A DNA stretch of 35,689 bases from Solemya velesiana gill symbiont (GCF_002020805.1 NZ_MPRJ01000020.1:1-35689); one strand, 5' to 3'; counted from the first letter of the stretch, positions 18,206 through 27,599 are shown. Program-made: numbers and translations. Notes: generated from the sequence alone by a model not told the origin.

Positions 18206-19576
18206 TTATACCGTTACCTCTACTTCCCGCGCTGCTGGAAAGAGCGTCATCAGGGCAGCCAGGCTCTCCTCCAGGGGCACCCTTGTAAACATATCCTGCC
18301 GTAAAAACGCCTCGAGGGATGGCATAGCATCGATCGCCGCATCGATCCGCTCGCCCGAGCCCCTCTCGTATGCCCCCACACTGATCAGGTCCTGGTTCTG
18401 CCGATATATTGAGTATAGTTGTTTAAACGCCCTGGCTGCATCCTGGTGATCCATGTCGGTAATTTCGTTCATGGCCCGGCTGATGGACGCTTCGATGTCG
18501 ATGGCAGGATAGTGTCCCGTGTCGGCCAGCTTTCTGGACAGCACAATATGGCCGTCGAGAATCGCCCGCGCCGCGTCAGCAATGGGGTCATTCTGATCGT
18601 CCCCTTCGGTGAGCACGGTATAAAAGGCGGTAATGGAACCACCCGTATCACCGTTACCCGCCCGCTCCACGAGCTGTGGGAGTTTGGCGAATACGGAAGG
18701 CGGATATCCCTTGGTGGCCGGCGGCTCGTGAATGGCCAGGGCGATTTCACGCTGTGCCTGGGCAAAGCGGGTCAGGGAGTCCATCAGCAGCAACACCTGC
18801 TTGCCCTGGTCGCGAAAGTGCTCTGCAATGGATGTGGCCAGCATGGCGCCATGCATTCGGCGCAGCGGCGTGTTGTCCGACGGCACGGCCACCACCACCG
18901 CCCGCGAAAGACCCTCCTCGCCAAGGATGTTCTCTACGAACTCTTTCACCTCGCGTCCGCGCTCTCCGATCAGCCCCACCACGGTGACATCGGCATTGGT
19001 GTAGCGGGTCATCATGCCCAGCAGCACACTCTTGCCCACACCTGAACCGGCAAACAGCCCCAGGCGCTGCCCCCGACCTACACTGAGCAGCGCATTGATG
19101 GCCCGGACACCGACATCCAGGGGCTCTTGAATCGGCGCTCTCGCCAGGGGATTGAACATCTTTCCGGTCAGCGGGCGGCGCTCCACGGTATGGATCGGAC
19201 CCTTGCCGTCCAAAGGACGCCCGGCCCCGTCGATGACACGGCCCAGCAGGTGATCCCCAACCAGTGCTTCGCAAACACGGCCCGTGGGCACCACCCGTGA
19301 ATCCTGTTCCAGTCCGCGGATGTCACCGGTTGGCATGAGGTAGAGGCTCTCACCGGCAAAACCCACCACTTCCGCTTCGATGGTATCACCGCTGCCGCTG
19401 ATCACGTTGCACTGACCGCCAATCGCTGCGCGACAGCCAACCGCTTCCAGGGTGAGTCCCACCATGCGGGTCAGCCGCCCTTCGACCACCAGGCCGCGGC
19501 TGTCACTGATTTGTTGTCTGCAGTGGGCAAGCCGTTTTGACCAGATACTATTGCGATTGGCTTCAGGATCGGTCAT
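18206..19576 (-). CDS. fliI: Flagellum-specific ATPase FliI
   Basis: FliI is the F1-beta-like ATPase of the flagellar export apparatus, located at the cytoplasmic base of the basal body. The 456 residues include Walker A AGSGVGKS (about 176-183 in [18 protein letters not shown]), the [10 protein letters not shown] motif, Walker [21 protein letters not shown], and the [16 protein letters not shown] segment of the type III ATPase group. The N-terminal beta-barrel ([15 protein letters not shown]) is complete. It lies 3 bp downstream of fliH and 24 bp upstream of fliJ, in the standard order. Confidence 0.97.
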   Translation of the reverse strand: MTDPEANRNSIWSKRLAHCRQQISDSRGLVVEGRLTRMVGLTLEAVGCRAAIGGQCNVISGSGDTIEAEVVGFAGESLYLMPTGDIRGLEQDSRVVPTGRVCEALVGDHLLGRVIDGAGRPLDGKGPIHTVERRPLTGKMFNPLARAPIQEPLDVGVRAINALLSVGRGQRLGLFAGSGVGKSVLLGMMTRYTNADVTVVGLIGERGREVKEFVENILGEEGLSRAVVVAVPSDNTPLRRMHGAMLATSIAEHFRDQGKQVLLLMDSLTRFAQAQREIALAIHEPPATKGYPPSVFAKLPQLVERAGNGDTGGSITAFYTVLTEGDDQNDPIADAARAILDGHIVLSRKLADTGHYPAIDIEASISRAMNEITDMDHQDAARAFKQLYSIYRQNQDLISVGAYERGSGERIDAAIDAMPSLEAFLRQDMFTRVPLEESLAALMTLFPAAREVEVTV

Positions 19577-19579
19577 CGA

Positions 19580-20254
19580 TCACTCTCCTGGCGTTCCACT
19601 ACTGTCGTCCAGATCACGTTCGCCGCCAAGGATGGGGGCCACGAGAGCGGCCAGGCGAGATTCCAGGGTAGCATCCACCTGGGAAGTTTCGGTCATCACC
19701 CGGCAGCCGCCCCTGGCGATCTGGGGGTCCTCTACGATTTTCCAGCCGAGTTCCTTCTCGCCCACTTCGTAAACCTCACGCACCATTGCAGCGTCGTCCG
19801 GATGGACCACCAAGCGAACATTGCGCGAGGCAACCGGCAGTACGGCAACGGCTTCACGCACCACACCGACTATCTGCCCGGGATCGGCCCGCACCTCTCG
19901 TCTGACCAGTTGCTTCACCATGCTGACAACCAGTTCGACGAGTTCGTGCTCCACCTGTTCGTCGAGTTGGCGCAGTGGGGTATTCAGGGTCTGCATCAGT
20001 TCATCAAACTGTTTAAGCTGCTCACTGCCCCGAACCAGCCCTTCCTTGTGACCGCACTCGAAGCCGGCCTTTTTACCCTGTTCGTAACCCTCGTCGTAAG
20101 CTTCCTTCTGCAGCTGTTCAAGTTGATCAGCGGTCAGCAGTTTTCCTGGCTTGGCCGCATTCAGGGCGCCCTTGCCTCCCACGTCCGGCGGTTGCCATTG
20201 GCGGGCTTCGGGGGATTCCTGGCCTGAAATGACCTTAGACGAACTCTTCTCCAC
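19580..20254 (-). CDS. fliH: Flagellar assembly protein FliH
   Basis: FliH binds FliI and anchors it to the switch and export gate. I favour the GTG at 20254, giving 224 residues, because a GGAGG sits 5 nt upstream and the overlap with fliG is then only 20 bp. The in-frame ATG at 20284 and TTG at 20302 lie deeper in fliG and have no good ribosome-binding site. The middle shows the FliH helix with GYEQGKKAGFECGHKEGLVRG, a glycine-repeat pattern (GxxxG-like) typical of FliH. The C-terminal domain (VELVVSMVKQLVRREVRADP, ...IARGGCRVMTETSQVDATLE) matches the FliH/YscL fold. The proline-rich N-terminus (about 1-40) is disordered. Confidence 0.93.
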   Translation of the reverse strand: MEKSSSKVISGQESPEARQWQPPDVGGKGALNAAKPGKLLTADQLEQLQKEAYDEGYEQGKKAGFECGHKEGLVRGSEQLKQFDELMQTLNTPLRQLDEQVEHELVELVVSMVKQLVRREVRADPGQIVGVVREAVAVLPVASRNVRLVVHPDDAAMVREVYEVGEKELGWKIVEDPQIARGGCRVMTETSQVDATLESRLAALVAPILGGERDLDDSSGTPGE

Positions 20255-21251
20255 CTGCGCCTCCGAGCATGATTTCTCCGGCATCCGCCAGGCGGCGGGC
20301 AACGGTCAGAATCTCTTTCTGTGCCATCTCTACGTCGCTGAGCTTGACGGGTGCTGCTGCTTCCATGTCGTCGCGCAGCATCTCCGCAGCACGCTTCGAC
20401 ATGTTCTTGAATATCTTCTCCTTGAGCATTTCGTCTGCACCGCGCAGGGCCACCAGCAACTGTTCCGAGGCGATCTCCCGCAGCAGGGTCTGGATCCCAC
20501 GATCGTCCACATCGATCAGGTTGTCGAAGACGAACATGTTGTCCTGCAGTTCCTGGGAGAGCTCTTCGTCCGCCGAGGTGATCGTCTCCAGCACCTCTTC
20601 AGAATTATCCAGGAGGTTGAGAATGTTTGCTGCGGTCTTCACGCCCCCCAGGGACGAGGACTGGACGCTGGTCGCACCACTGAACTGCTTCTCGAGAATC
20701 GAGTCGAGCTCCTGCAAGGCATTGGGTTGTATGCCTTCGAGGGTGGCAATGCGCATCAGGATGTCGGAGCGCGCCCTCTCCGGCAGTTCACCAAGCACTT
20801 CCGCCGCCTGGTTGGCATCCAGAAACGAGAGAACGATAGAGATGATCTGGGGATGTTCAAGCCTGATCATCTCGGCAATGGCCCGGGGGTCCATCCACTT
20901 GAGCTGATCCAGGCCCTTGCCTGCCCTACCCAGCAGAATGCGGTCGATAACGCCGCTGGCCTTGTCCGGGCCAAGGGCCTTGGTGAGTACGTTGCGGATG
21001 TATTTGTCTGAGTCGAGTCCCAGGGCGGTCTGGGTCCTGAGGGACTTGACGAACGAACGCATCACCGTTTCCATCTGCTCGGTGGAGACGTTGCTCAGTC
21101 CCGTCATGGCAGCCCCGAGTTTCTGGACCTCCTTGGGGCCCATATGGGATAGCAGAGCTGCTGCATCCTTCTCGCCAAGTGCGAGCAAGAGGATCGCGGC
21201 CCTGTCTACACCCTTCAGATCACTCGCAGTAGATTCAACCTCATCCTGCAT
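20235..21251 (-). CDS. fliG: Flagellar motor switch protein FliG
   Basis: FliG forms the upper C-ring, contacts the stator and sets rotation. The 338 residues have the three expected domains. The N-terminal FliF-binding domain is DRAAILLLALGEKDAAALL...; the middle domain has an EHPQ motif (IRLEHPQIISIVLSFLD). The C-terminal motor domain includes MFVFDNLIDVDDRGIQTLL and the charged torque helix segment LREIASEQLLVALRGADE...KIFKNMSKRAAEMLRDD. Length and motifs are normal. It overlaps fliF by 11 bp and fliH by about 20 bp, indicating tight translational coupling in the fliEFGHIJ run. Confidence 0.97.
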   Translation of the reverse strand: MQDEVESTASDLKGVDRAAILLLALGEKDAAALLSHMGPKEVQKLGAAMTGLSNVSTEQMETVMRSFVKSLRTQTALGLDSDKYIRNVLTKALGPDKASGVIDRILLGRAGKGLDQLKWMDPRAIAEMIRLEHPQIISIVLSFLDANQAAEVLGELPERARSDILMRIATLEGIQPNALQELDSILEKQFSGATSVQSSSLGGVKTAANILNLLDNSEEVLETITSADEELSQELQDNMFVFDNLIDVDDRGIQTLLREIASEQLLVALRGADEMLKEKIFKNMSKRAAEMLRDDMEAAAPVKLSDVEMAQKEILTVARRLADAGEIMLGGAGGEEFV

Positions 21252-22914
21252 CTTCGGCTACCCATTGTTTAACAACCTGCGCCACGCGTTTGGGGTCCTC
21301 GTGGACCATGCGCCTGGCAGCATCCAGTGTATCCTCGTACCGCTCCGGACCGGGAAGCCTCAACGAGTCTTCATCACCTCCCGCCAAGGCGCCAGCTGCT
21401 CCGCCCGCACCGGCCATACCACCTGCCCCGGCCATACCTGGCACACCCTCGGGGGTTTCAGCCGGTACAGGAACAGCGGTCAGTCGCTTCATGGTGGGTC
21501 GCAGCACCACAAGGATCAGTACTAGTACCAGTATGACACCACCCACCTGTTTCGCCATATCCCAGACCCAGGCCTGTTCCCAAATGGGAATTTCAGGCAG
21601 GGGCTCGGGGGGCGGTGGCGCCAGGAAGGAGGCGTTTATCACCTGTACACTGTCGCCGCGCTGGGCGTTGAAGCCAATGGACTCCTTGACCAGCTGGGTG
21701 AGACGGCTGAGCTCCTCGGGGGTACGCTCGATCCGACTGACGGCACCATCCTCGGCGACGGACGCCTTGTCATCCACCACCACGGCGACGGAGAGCCTGC
21801 GCAGGTCTCCCGTGGAGAGACGGGTGTGGCTGATGGTCTTGTCCAGTTCGTAATTGCGCGTCGCGCGCTTGGTGGCACTGAGGGGGCCTGATGTCTGCTG
21901 CTCTTCACCTGTTCCTTCCTCGACAGCCACTTCAGGTGCGGTTCCTGCAACCGGCGGCTGATTGCTAAAAGCTCCTGGCACACCCTGGGCTCCGGCTGCC
22001 GACCTGCTGGAGGTTTCGTTGATCTGCTCGCTGCGCAGCGCAACGATATCCGGGTTGTAGCGCTCCTCGGTCTGCTCGGTGATGGTGAAATCCACGTCTG
22101 CAGTCACCTCTGCACGAACGTTGCCCATGCCCAGCACAGGCGTCAGGATATCTTCAATGCGCTGACGGTAATGCTCCTCAAGCTGCTTGGTGTATTCGAA
22201 CTGGTTTGCACTGAGTATCATCTCGCGGCTGTCGCCCTTGCCACTGAGCAGTCTGCCCCGCTGGTCCACCACGGTAACGCGGCTGGTATCGAGCTCGGGC
22301 ACGCTGGAAGCCACCAGGTGAACGATAGAGTCAACCTGACCCTTCTCCAGGGAACGCCCACTGTAGAGTCCGACAACCACCGAAGCACTGGGTTCCTTGC
22401 GCTTGCGCACGAACACCGACTGTTTGGGTGTTGCCAGGTGTACCCTGGCAGATGAAACGCTGTTGAGCGAACCGATGGTGCGGGCCAGTTCCCCTTCCAG
22501 GGCCCGGTGGAAACGCGCCGCCTCCAGGGCCCGGCTTGTGCCGAATCCGGTCTCCTGCTGAAGCAGTTCAAAGCCCATCGCATTGCTGCGCGGCAAACCC
22601 TGTCCGGCAAGTTGCAACCGCGCCTCGTCCACCTTGCCGCTGGCCACCATCACGGCGCCGGTTCCCTCGTCCACTTTGAAATCGATGTTTGCCTGCTCGA
22701 GGGCGGCTACCACCTCCATGGCATCCTGCTGGGAAAGGCCACCGTAGAGCAGGCTGTAGTTGGGTGTCCAGGACCAGAGGGCGATGGTGATTCCCAACGC
22801 CACACTGGCCGCAAAACCGATCCATGCCGCCAATTGCCTGACGATGGGATTATGCCCCAAAGAGGGTGTCTGCACCGGTACTCCGGTATTAGCGTTTGCA
22901 ATTTCGTTTGCCAT
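21241..22914 (-). CDS. fliF: Flagellar MS-ring protein FliF
   Basis: FliF builds the membrane/supramembrane ring on which the basal body assembles. The 557-residue protein has an N-terminal transmembrane helix (about 28-47, AWIGFAASVALGITIALWSW), then the YscJ/FliF ring-building domains (NYSLLYGGLSQQDAMEVVAAL, ARVHLATPKQSVFVR, ASVVVGLYSGRSLEKGQVDSI). A second transmembrane helix (about 456-476, QVGGVILVLVLILVVL) is followed by a cytoplasmic tail that binds FliG. The tail carries an unusual Gly/Ala-rich insert (GMAGAGGMAGAGGAAGALAGG, about 499-519) before the conserved final helix. The ATG at 22914 is preceded by a 46-bp gap after fliE. Confidence 0.97.
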   Translation of the reverse strand: MANEIANANTGVPVQTPSLGHNPIVRQLAAWIGFAASVALGITIALWSWTPNYSLLYGGLSQQDAMEVVAALEQANIDFKVDEGTGAVMVASGKVDEARLQLAGQGLPRSNAMGFELLQQETGFGTSRALEAARFHRALEGELARTIGSLNSVSSARVHLATPKQSVFVRKRKEPSASVVVGLYSGRSLEKGQVDSIVHLVASSVPELDTSRVTVVDQRGRLLSGKGDSREMILSANQFEYTKQLEEHYRQRIEDILTPVLGMGNVRAEVTADVDFTITEQTEERYNPDIVALRSEQINETSSRSAAGAQGVPGAFSNQPPVAGTAPEVAVEEGTGEEQQTSGPLSATKRATRNYELDKTISHTRLSTGDLRRLSVAVVVDDKASVAEDGAVSRIERTPEELSRLTQLVKESIGFNAQRGDSVQVINASFLAPPPPEPLPEIPIWEQAWVWDMAKQVGGVILVLVLILVVLRPTMKRLTAVPVPAETPEGVPGMAGAGGMAGAGGAAGALAGGDEDSLRLPGPERYEDTLDAARRMVHEDPKRVAQVVKQWVAEDAG

Positions 22915-22960
22915 AGCTCTCCAAGCCTCTATCTATAATTTTAACTGATTATTCAGCTAG

Positions 22961-23278
22961 TTAGATCGGCATATTCATGACATCCTTGTAAGCTTCAACC
23001 AGCTTGTTCCTGACCTGCACCATGGCTTCGAAGGAGAGACTGGACTTCTGAATGGCCGCCATCACCTCGGCCAGGTTCACATTCTCCTCTCCCATCTCGA
23101 AAGCCTTTTTCAAGGCGCCGGCATCCTGTTGAGTTTCGTTGACCTTGTCGATGCTCTGCTTCAGCAGGTCACCGAAATCCGCCTGGCCAGTCTCCTTCGC
23201 AGGCTGTGTCTCACCTGATGCCTGGGCAGACATCAGTCGCATCTGTGCCAAAACCTGATCGATATTCATTGTGCTCAT
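22961..23278 (-). CDS. fliE: Flagellar hook-basal body protein FliE
   Basis: FliE links the MS ring to the proximal rod and is the first rod-type export substrate. The 105 residues show the family C-terminal signature NVNLAEVMAAIQKSSLSFEAM, then VQVRNKLVEAYKDVMNMPI, and a variable polar N-terminal half. It is first in the fliEFGHIJ run, 61 bp downstream of flrC. I looked for a sigma-54 site in that gap and found only a poor match, so its promoter is undecided. ATG at 23278; a second ATG three codons in is possible. Confidence 0.95.
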   Translation of the reverse strand: MSTMNIDQVLAQMRLMSAQASGETQPAKETGQADFGDLLKQSIDKVNETQQDAGALKKAFEMGEENVNLAEVMAAIQKSSLSFEAMVQVRNKLVEAYKDVMNMPI

Positions 23279-23339
23279 GGTCTGCTTACTCTGTTCAATA
23301 CAACGCTAACACTTACTTATATACACATTGCGCACCAAC

Positions 23340-24674
23340 TCACCCCGGGATCGCCACTCCGGCCTCTTTTAGGCGGGCAATCTTGTATCTGAGGGTTCTC
23401 TGACTGATGCCGAGCCTTTCTGCAACACTCTTGCGGCTACCGTTTTCATCCCGCAGGGCGTCGAGAATCATCTGCTCCTCAACCGAGCGGAGATCGTCAT
23501 TCAACCGCCCCACCGGCTTCTCGCCAACAGCGGGCTTGGCGCCCTGCACTTCCATCTCGAAGCTGAGATCATCGGGGCCTATATCGGTGCCGTTGCAGAG
23601 GATCAGTGCCCGCTGAATCACGTTGTCCAGTTCACGAACGTTACCCGGCCAGTTATGGCTGAGCAGGCGCTGTTCGGCCACCGCTAAAAACCGCGGTGCC
23701 TGCATGTTCTGCATGGTGCACTGTCGACGCAGCATGAACCTGGCCAGGGGCAGAATGTCACGGGTGCGCTCACGCAACGGGGGGAGATGAATCGGGAAGA
23801 CGTTCAGCCGGTAGAAGAGATCCTCGCGAAAACGGCCGGCGGATACTTCTTCACGCAGGTTGCGGTTGGAGGTGGCCAGTACCCTCACGTCCAGGGGGAT
23901 CACCTTGCTGCCACCGATGCGCTCGACTTCGCGCTCCTGCAGCACACGCAGTAACTTCGCCTGCAGACCGAGATCCATTTCCGAGATCTCATCGAGCAGC
24001 AATGTACCGCCCTGGGCCTGTTCGAATTTACCGGCCGCAGAGCTGTAAGCACCGGTATAAGCACCCTTCTCGTGGCCAAACAGCATGGCCTCCAGCATGT
24101 TGTCCGGAATAGCTGCACAGTTGATGGCAACGAAAGGCCCCTCCCTGCGTGATGAGTTGCGATGGATATAACGGGCGAAGACCTCCTTACCGGTACCGCT
24201 CTCGCCACCGATCATGACCGTCGTATCGGTGTTTGCAACCCGTCCCGCCAGTGCAAGCAGTTCCCGGGTGCGCAGATCGTCGGCGATGACCTCTTCATCC
24301 ATGGACCCCCAGTCGACCACCGACTCTCTTACTTTCTCCAGCAGGGTCTCGGGCTCAAAGGGTTTTGCCAAGTAGTCCACCGCACCATCGCGCATGGCGG
24401 TTACCGCCTTTTCAATGTTGCCGTAGGCAGTCATCAGGAGTACGGGTACGGCCGGGTGATCGGCCTTTATCCGGTTCAGCAGTTCCTGTCCGTTCATGGG
24501 GCGCATCTGCACGTCACTGACCACCATGCCCACACTCTGCTGCTCCAGCACTTTGAGTGCGGCTTTGCCGTCACCAGCGCTGATGACTGAATAGCCCGCC
24601 AGGTCCAGCGTATCGCACAACGCCTCTCTCAGCGTCGGGTCGTCTTCAACAACGAGAACCGTTGCATTATTCAT
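23340..24674 (-). CDS. flrC: Sigma-54-dependent flagellar response regulator FlrC (FleR)
   Basis: This 444-residue NtrC-type activator of mid-class flagellar genes has an N-terminal receiver with acidic pocket EDD (10-12), phospho-acceptor D54 in VVSDVQM, and the lysine in AKPFEP. The central AAA+ domain shows Walker A GGESGTGKE, the sigma-54 contact loop GAYTGA (Tyr in place of the usual Phe) and Walker B LLLDEISEMD. At the C-terminus is a Fis-type helix-turn-helix (SVAERLGISQRTLRYKIARLKEAGV). The ATG overlaps the flrB stop as ATGA, so the pair is translationally coupled and probably transcribed from the sigma-54 promoter at 25918-25933. Its expected targets include the fliE run downstream. 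Confidence 0.95.
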   Translation of the reverse strand: MNNATVLVVEDDPTLREALCDTLDLAGYSVISAGDGKAALKVLEQQSVGMVVSDVQMRPMNGQELLNRIKADHPAVPVLLMTAYGNIEKAVTAMRDGAVDYLAKPFEPETLLEKVRESVVDWGSMDEEVIADDLRTRELLALAGRVANTDTTVMIGGESGTGKEVFARYIHRNSSRREGPFVAINCAAIPDNMLEAMLFGHEKGAYTGAYSSAAGKFEQAQGGTLLLDEISEMDLGLQAKLLRVLQEREVERIGGSKVIPLDVRVLATSNRNLREEVSAGRFREDLFYRLNVFPIHLPPLRERTRDILPLARFMLRRQCTMQNMQAPRFLAVAEQRLLSHNWPGNVRELDNVIQRALILCNGTDIGPDDLSFEMEVQGAKPAVGEKPVGRLNDDLRSVEEQMILDALRDENGSRKSVAERLGISQRTLRYKIARLKEAGVAIPG

Positions 24675-25864
24675 AAAGCACTCCTCGTCAAACCGTTCAC
24701 TGCGTTGTTGCTGCTATCCAGTGCAGGAAAACTCAAAATAAAACTTGCACCACCACTCTTGCTGGCATCTACCTCGATCTCTCCCTGGTGGGCCAGGACA
24801 ACAGACTGGACCACGGCGAGACCAAGCCCGGTGCCATCTGAACGGGTGGTGTAAAAAGGATCGAATATGCGTTGGCGGACATCGACGGGGATTCCGGGGC
24901 CGTTGTCCTCAAAGCGAATTTTTACATGCTGACCCTGGCGATAGGCTCTGATCACCAGTTTCACATCGTCTCCGCCATGTTCCAGGGCATTGATGGCCAG
25001 GTTTGCAAAGGCACCAATCAGTGCATCCTTGTTGCCACCGATGGGCGGCACGGATTCGATCTCGATGATCAGTTGGGCATTGGTACCCTGGTACTCGAAC
25101 AGTGGTGTCAACGTCTGCCTCAGGTCACCTAGCAGCAGCGCGATATCCATCGGCTCAGGGGTATAGCGCTGGCCGCGGGCAAAGGACAACATGTCGTTGA
25201 TCTGGCGCTCTATGTGCATGAGTCGGGTACGGCAGTGATCGGAAAAGCGCTTGCGCTGCTCTGGCGTGAGGTCATCACGTGCCAGGTGGGCGTTGTAGAG
25301 CAGTACCGATGAAAGTGGTGTTCTTACCTGGTGGGCCAGTTGGGCGGACATCTCACCCATGGCGCTGAGACGCTGCTGGCGCTCCACCCTGCTCTGCAGC
25401 TCACGGGTTTCGGTGATATCCAGCAACAACAGGATGCGTCCGGATTCAGGCAGTAATGACCGCTCCGTCAAGCTCACCAGACGACCGGACTTGAGGCGAA
25501 TCTCGTCCCCCGGGCCGTGCCGGGTGAATTCATCTTCAGCCAATGTCTGCCAGTTTTGCGAGGTGTTGATCCGGGGGAATAACTTCTGGGCTGCAGGATT
25601 GAACTCCTGCACCCGTCCATCACCACCCACAACGATAACCGCAGCTGGCAATGTGTCGAGCAGCTTGGAGAGCCGGTTGGCCAGGCGTTCTTTCTCGGCG
25701 AGCTCAACCATCCGCTCGCTGCGAGCAGCGGCAAGCTCCTCGCTCAGCTTTGAAACTTTCAGCTCAAGTTGCTGATAGGAGTCGGCAAGCTGCTCGGAAA
25801 CCTGGTTGAAAACCTGGAAGGCATCCTGGAGTTTTTGTCTCTCTGCGGGAATTCCGCTGCTCAT
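24671..25864 (-). CDS. flrB: Flagellar sensor histidine kinase FlrB (FleS)
   Basis: This soluble sensor kinase is the partner of FlrC. About 397 residues from the ATG at 25864; a GTG two codons upstream is also possible. The N-terminus is a coiled coil (QQLELKVSKLSEELAAARSERM), followed by a PAS domain (about 70-155, LPAAVIVVGGDGRVQEFNPAAQKLF). The H-box AQLAHQVRTPLSS carries the phosphorylated His (about 178), and the ATPase part has N-box NLAINALEHG, G1 DNGPGIP and G2 GTGLGLAVVQSVV. No transmembrane segment is seen, consistent with a cytoplasmic checkpoint that senses basal-body assembly. It directly follows a consensus sigma-54 promoter. Confidence 0.94.
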   Translation of the reverse strand: MSSGIPAERQKLQDAFQVFNQVSEQLADSYQQLELKVSKLSEELAAARSERMVELAEKERLANRLSKLLDTLPAAVIVVGGDGRVQEFNPAAQKLFPRINTSQNWQTLAEDEFTRHGPGDEIRLKSGRLVSLTERSLLPESGRILLLLDITETRELQSRVERQQRLSAMGEMSAQLAHQVRTPLSSVLLYNAHLARDDLTPEQRKRFSDHCRTRLMHIERQINDMLSFARGQRYTPEPMDIALLLGDLRQTLTPLFEYQGTNAQLIIEIESVPPIGGNKDALIGAFANLAINALEHGGDDVKLVIRAYRQGQHVKIRFEDNGPGIPVDVRQRIFDPFYTTRSDGTGLGLAVVQSVVLAHQGEIEVDASKSGGASFILSFPALDSSNNAVNGLTRSAL

Positions 25865-25917
25865 CTGCACTTTTCACCACCATCGGTTTGCCCGTATTGG
25901 GCCGCTGACAGTACAGC

Positions 25918-25933
25918 AGCAAAAAGTGTTCCA
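25918..25933 (-). promoter_or_regulatory. Sigma-54 promoter of flrB-flrC
   Basis: On the minus strand TGGAACACTTTTTGCT carries the invariant GG and GC dinucleotides exactly 10 bp apart. It matches TGGCAC-N5-TTGCA at nearly all positions. The expected start point is near 25908, giving a leader of about 44 nt before flrB. Activation by FlrA/FleQ is predicted from the Pseudomonas and Vibrio scheme. Confidence 0.82.
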
Positions 25934-25999
25934 GAATAATGATTTACTTAATTAACAATGAGTTACGAATAGATCATTAGAAGGACGTCAAATTCCCGA

Positions 26000-27469
26000 C
26001 TACTCCTGGCCACGCTGTAAGCCATATTTCCGCAATTTTTCGACCAGGGTGGTACGGCGCATTTTCAGACGCTTGGCGGCATGAGCGACAACCCCGCCGG
26101 ATTCATCCAGTGCCTGCCGGATCAGGTCCAGTTCCATGGCACTGAGATGGGCCTTGAGATCTATCCCCTCATGGGGCAGACGCGAGACATTGATTACAGA
26201 TTGGGGCTCATCACCGGAGATGCTCACCTGGGGCAGCTCTTCAGATTGATCGGAGAGCGCGGTATAACCGGCCCTGAACTTCTCCGGCAGATCCTTGGCA
26301 TCAACCACGCCATAGGGGAAGAGGATCGCAAGCCGTTCAATCAGATTGGCCAGTTCCCTCACGTTGCCCGGCCAGCGGTACTGGGTCAGGGCCATGACAG
26401 CGCCAGGGGTCAGCCGAACCGATCCCCTCTTCTCTTTCTCAATACGCGAGATCAGATCGTTGACCAGCACGGGGATATCCTCGGCACGGTCACGCAGCGG
26501 CGGCATCTCTATAGGGAACACATTCAGGCGATAGTAGAGATCCTCACGAAACTTCTCCTTCTGTATGGCCTCTTCCAGGTTGCGATGGGTCGCCGCAATG
26601 ATTCTTACATTGCATCGCATGGTCTTGCTGCTTCCCACGCGTTCGAAGGTGCGCTCCTGTAACACACGCAATAGCTTGACCTGCATCGGCATACTCATAT
26701 CACCGATCTCATCCAGGAACAGCGTACCCCCTTCGGCCAGTTCGAAACGGCCCTGGCGGGAACTGATGGCCCCGGTAAAGGCACCCTGTTCATGGCCGAA
26801 CAGTTCACTCTCCAGGAGGTCTGCCGGTATGGCACCGCAGTTGACCGGCACGAAAGCCTTGCCGCGGCGCGATGAGTTGTAGTGGAGCTTGCGTGCCACC
26901 ACCTCTTTGCCAGTACCGGATTCCCCGAGTACCAATACGGTGGCCTCGGTATCCGCCACCTGCTCTATCATCTTGTTGATGCGACGGGTTGCCCGGCTGT
27001 TGCCGGAGAGGCTTCGGAAGAGCTCCAGGGGGCGCAATCCACCCCGCTCGGCCATCTGGTGCTCATGGAAAAGCTGGGCCTTGTGGAGATGGTTGACCAT
27101 GATCTCGTAGCGCGTGGGGAGTTGGAAGGCGCCGATATAGGGACTGCCGGACTCTTCCTCCAAGGTCTCGCCAGTGTTGCTGACCCTGAACAGCGCCGGC
27201 TTGGGATCGGCCTGTTCCACCATCTGAATCAGCTTTGACCGCTCGCTCTCGGGAACATCGGGTCCAACAATGACTGAAAAACAGGATTCCTCATCCTGCT
27301 TCTGCAGATGCTTCTTTACCTGGTTGATGCTGCCCGTGGAGTCAAAGTCGAAGCTCAGGAAACGAAAGATACTTCCCAGGTAATCGATCCGCTCTTCATC
27401 TCCATCCACCAACAGAACACAGCCGCCGTGCAACATATGGAATGTCCCGTCCTCTGTCTGTGCATCCAT
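26000..27469 (-). CDS. flrA: Master flagellar regulator FlrA/FleQ (sigma-54 activator, c-di-GMP responsive)
   Basis: This 489-residue enhancer-binding protein sits at the top of the polar flagellar cascade. The N-terminal degenerate receiver (about 12-125) starts CVLLVDGDEERIDYL and lacks a clear phospho-acceptor arrangement, as in FleQ. The linker has LFRSLSGNSRATRR, close to the FleQ loop that binds c-di-GMP. The AAA+ domain has Walker A GESGTGKE, the sigma-54 loop GAFTGA, and Walker B LFLDEIGDM. The C-terminal helix-turn-helix is GGVVAHAAKRLKMRRTTLVEKLRKYGL. A good sigma-70-type promoter lies upstream (27531-27558). It sits next to flrBC on the same strand, and the sigma-54 site in front of flrBC is its likely target. 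Confidence 0.95.
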   Translation of the reverse strand: MDAQTEDGTFHMLHGGCVLLVDGDEERIDYLGSIFRFLSFDFDSTGSINQVKKHLQKQDEESCFSVIVGPDVPESERSKLIQMVEQADPKPALFRVSNTGETLEEESGSPYIGAFQLPTRYEIMVNHLHKAQLFHEHQMAERGGLRPLELFRSLSGNSRATRRINKMIEQVADTEATVLVLGESGTGKEVVARKLHYNSSRRGKAFVPVNCGAIPADLLESELFGHEQGAFTGAISSRQGRFELAEGGTLFLDEIGDMSMPMQVKLLRVLQERTFERVGSSKTMRCNVRIIAATHRNLEEAIQKEKFREDLYYRLNVFPIEMPPLRDRAEDIPVLVNDLISRIEKEKRGSVRLTPGAVMALTQYRWPGNVRELANLIERLAILFPYGVVDAKDLPEKFRAGYTALSDQSEELPQVSISGDEPQSVINVSRLPHEGIDLKAHLSAMELDLIRQALDESGGVVAHAAKRLKMRRTTLVEKLRKYGLQRGQE

Positions 27470-27530
27470 GTCTGGCGTATTACCCCTAATTCCTCCCAGG
27501 TTTATTTAATATTGTTATTTCTCACAGCTA

Positions 27531-27558
27531 GTTATACACCACATTACCCGCATGTCAA
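27531..27558 (-). promoter_or_regulatory. Sigma-70-type promoter of flrA/fleQ
   Basis: TTGACA (27558-27553), a 16-bp spacer, then TATAAC (27536-27531), reading on the minus strand about 60 bp before the flrA ATG. The -35 hexamer is perfect consensus. It overlaps one arm of the inverted repeat at 27553-27586. Confidence 0.75.
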
Positions 27559-27586
27559 AATCGCGACACATGTAATATTTTTGACA
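27553..27586. promoter_or_regulatory. TGTCAAAA / TTTTGACA inverted repeat overlapping the flrA -35
   Basis: TGTCAAAA (27553-27560) and TTTTGACA (27579-27586) are perfect 8-bp inverted arms 18 bp apart, just downstream of the PilZ-type gene and covering the flrA -35 element. It could be an operator for a regulator of flrA, or a weak AT-rich transcript-end structure. There is no T-run to support termination. Confidence 0.45.
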
Positions 27587-27599
27587 AATTCCAGGCCGC

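Noticed and set aside
23279-23345. Possible sigma-54 promoter before fliE (GGTG...GTGC-type matches)
   Set aside because: No match keeps both GG/GC spacing and a recognisable TTGC; not enough to call.
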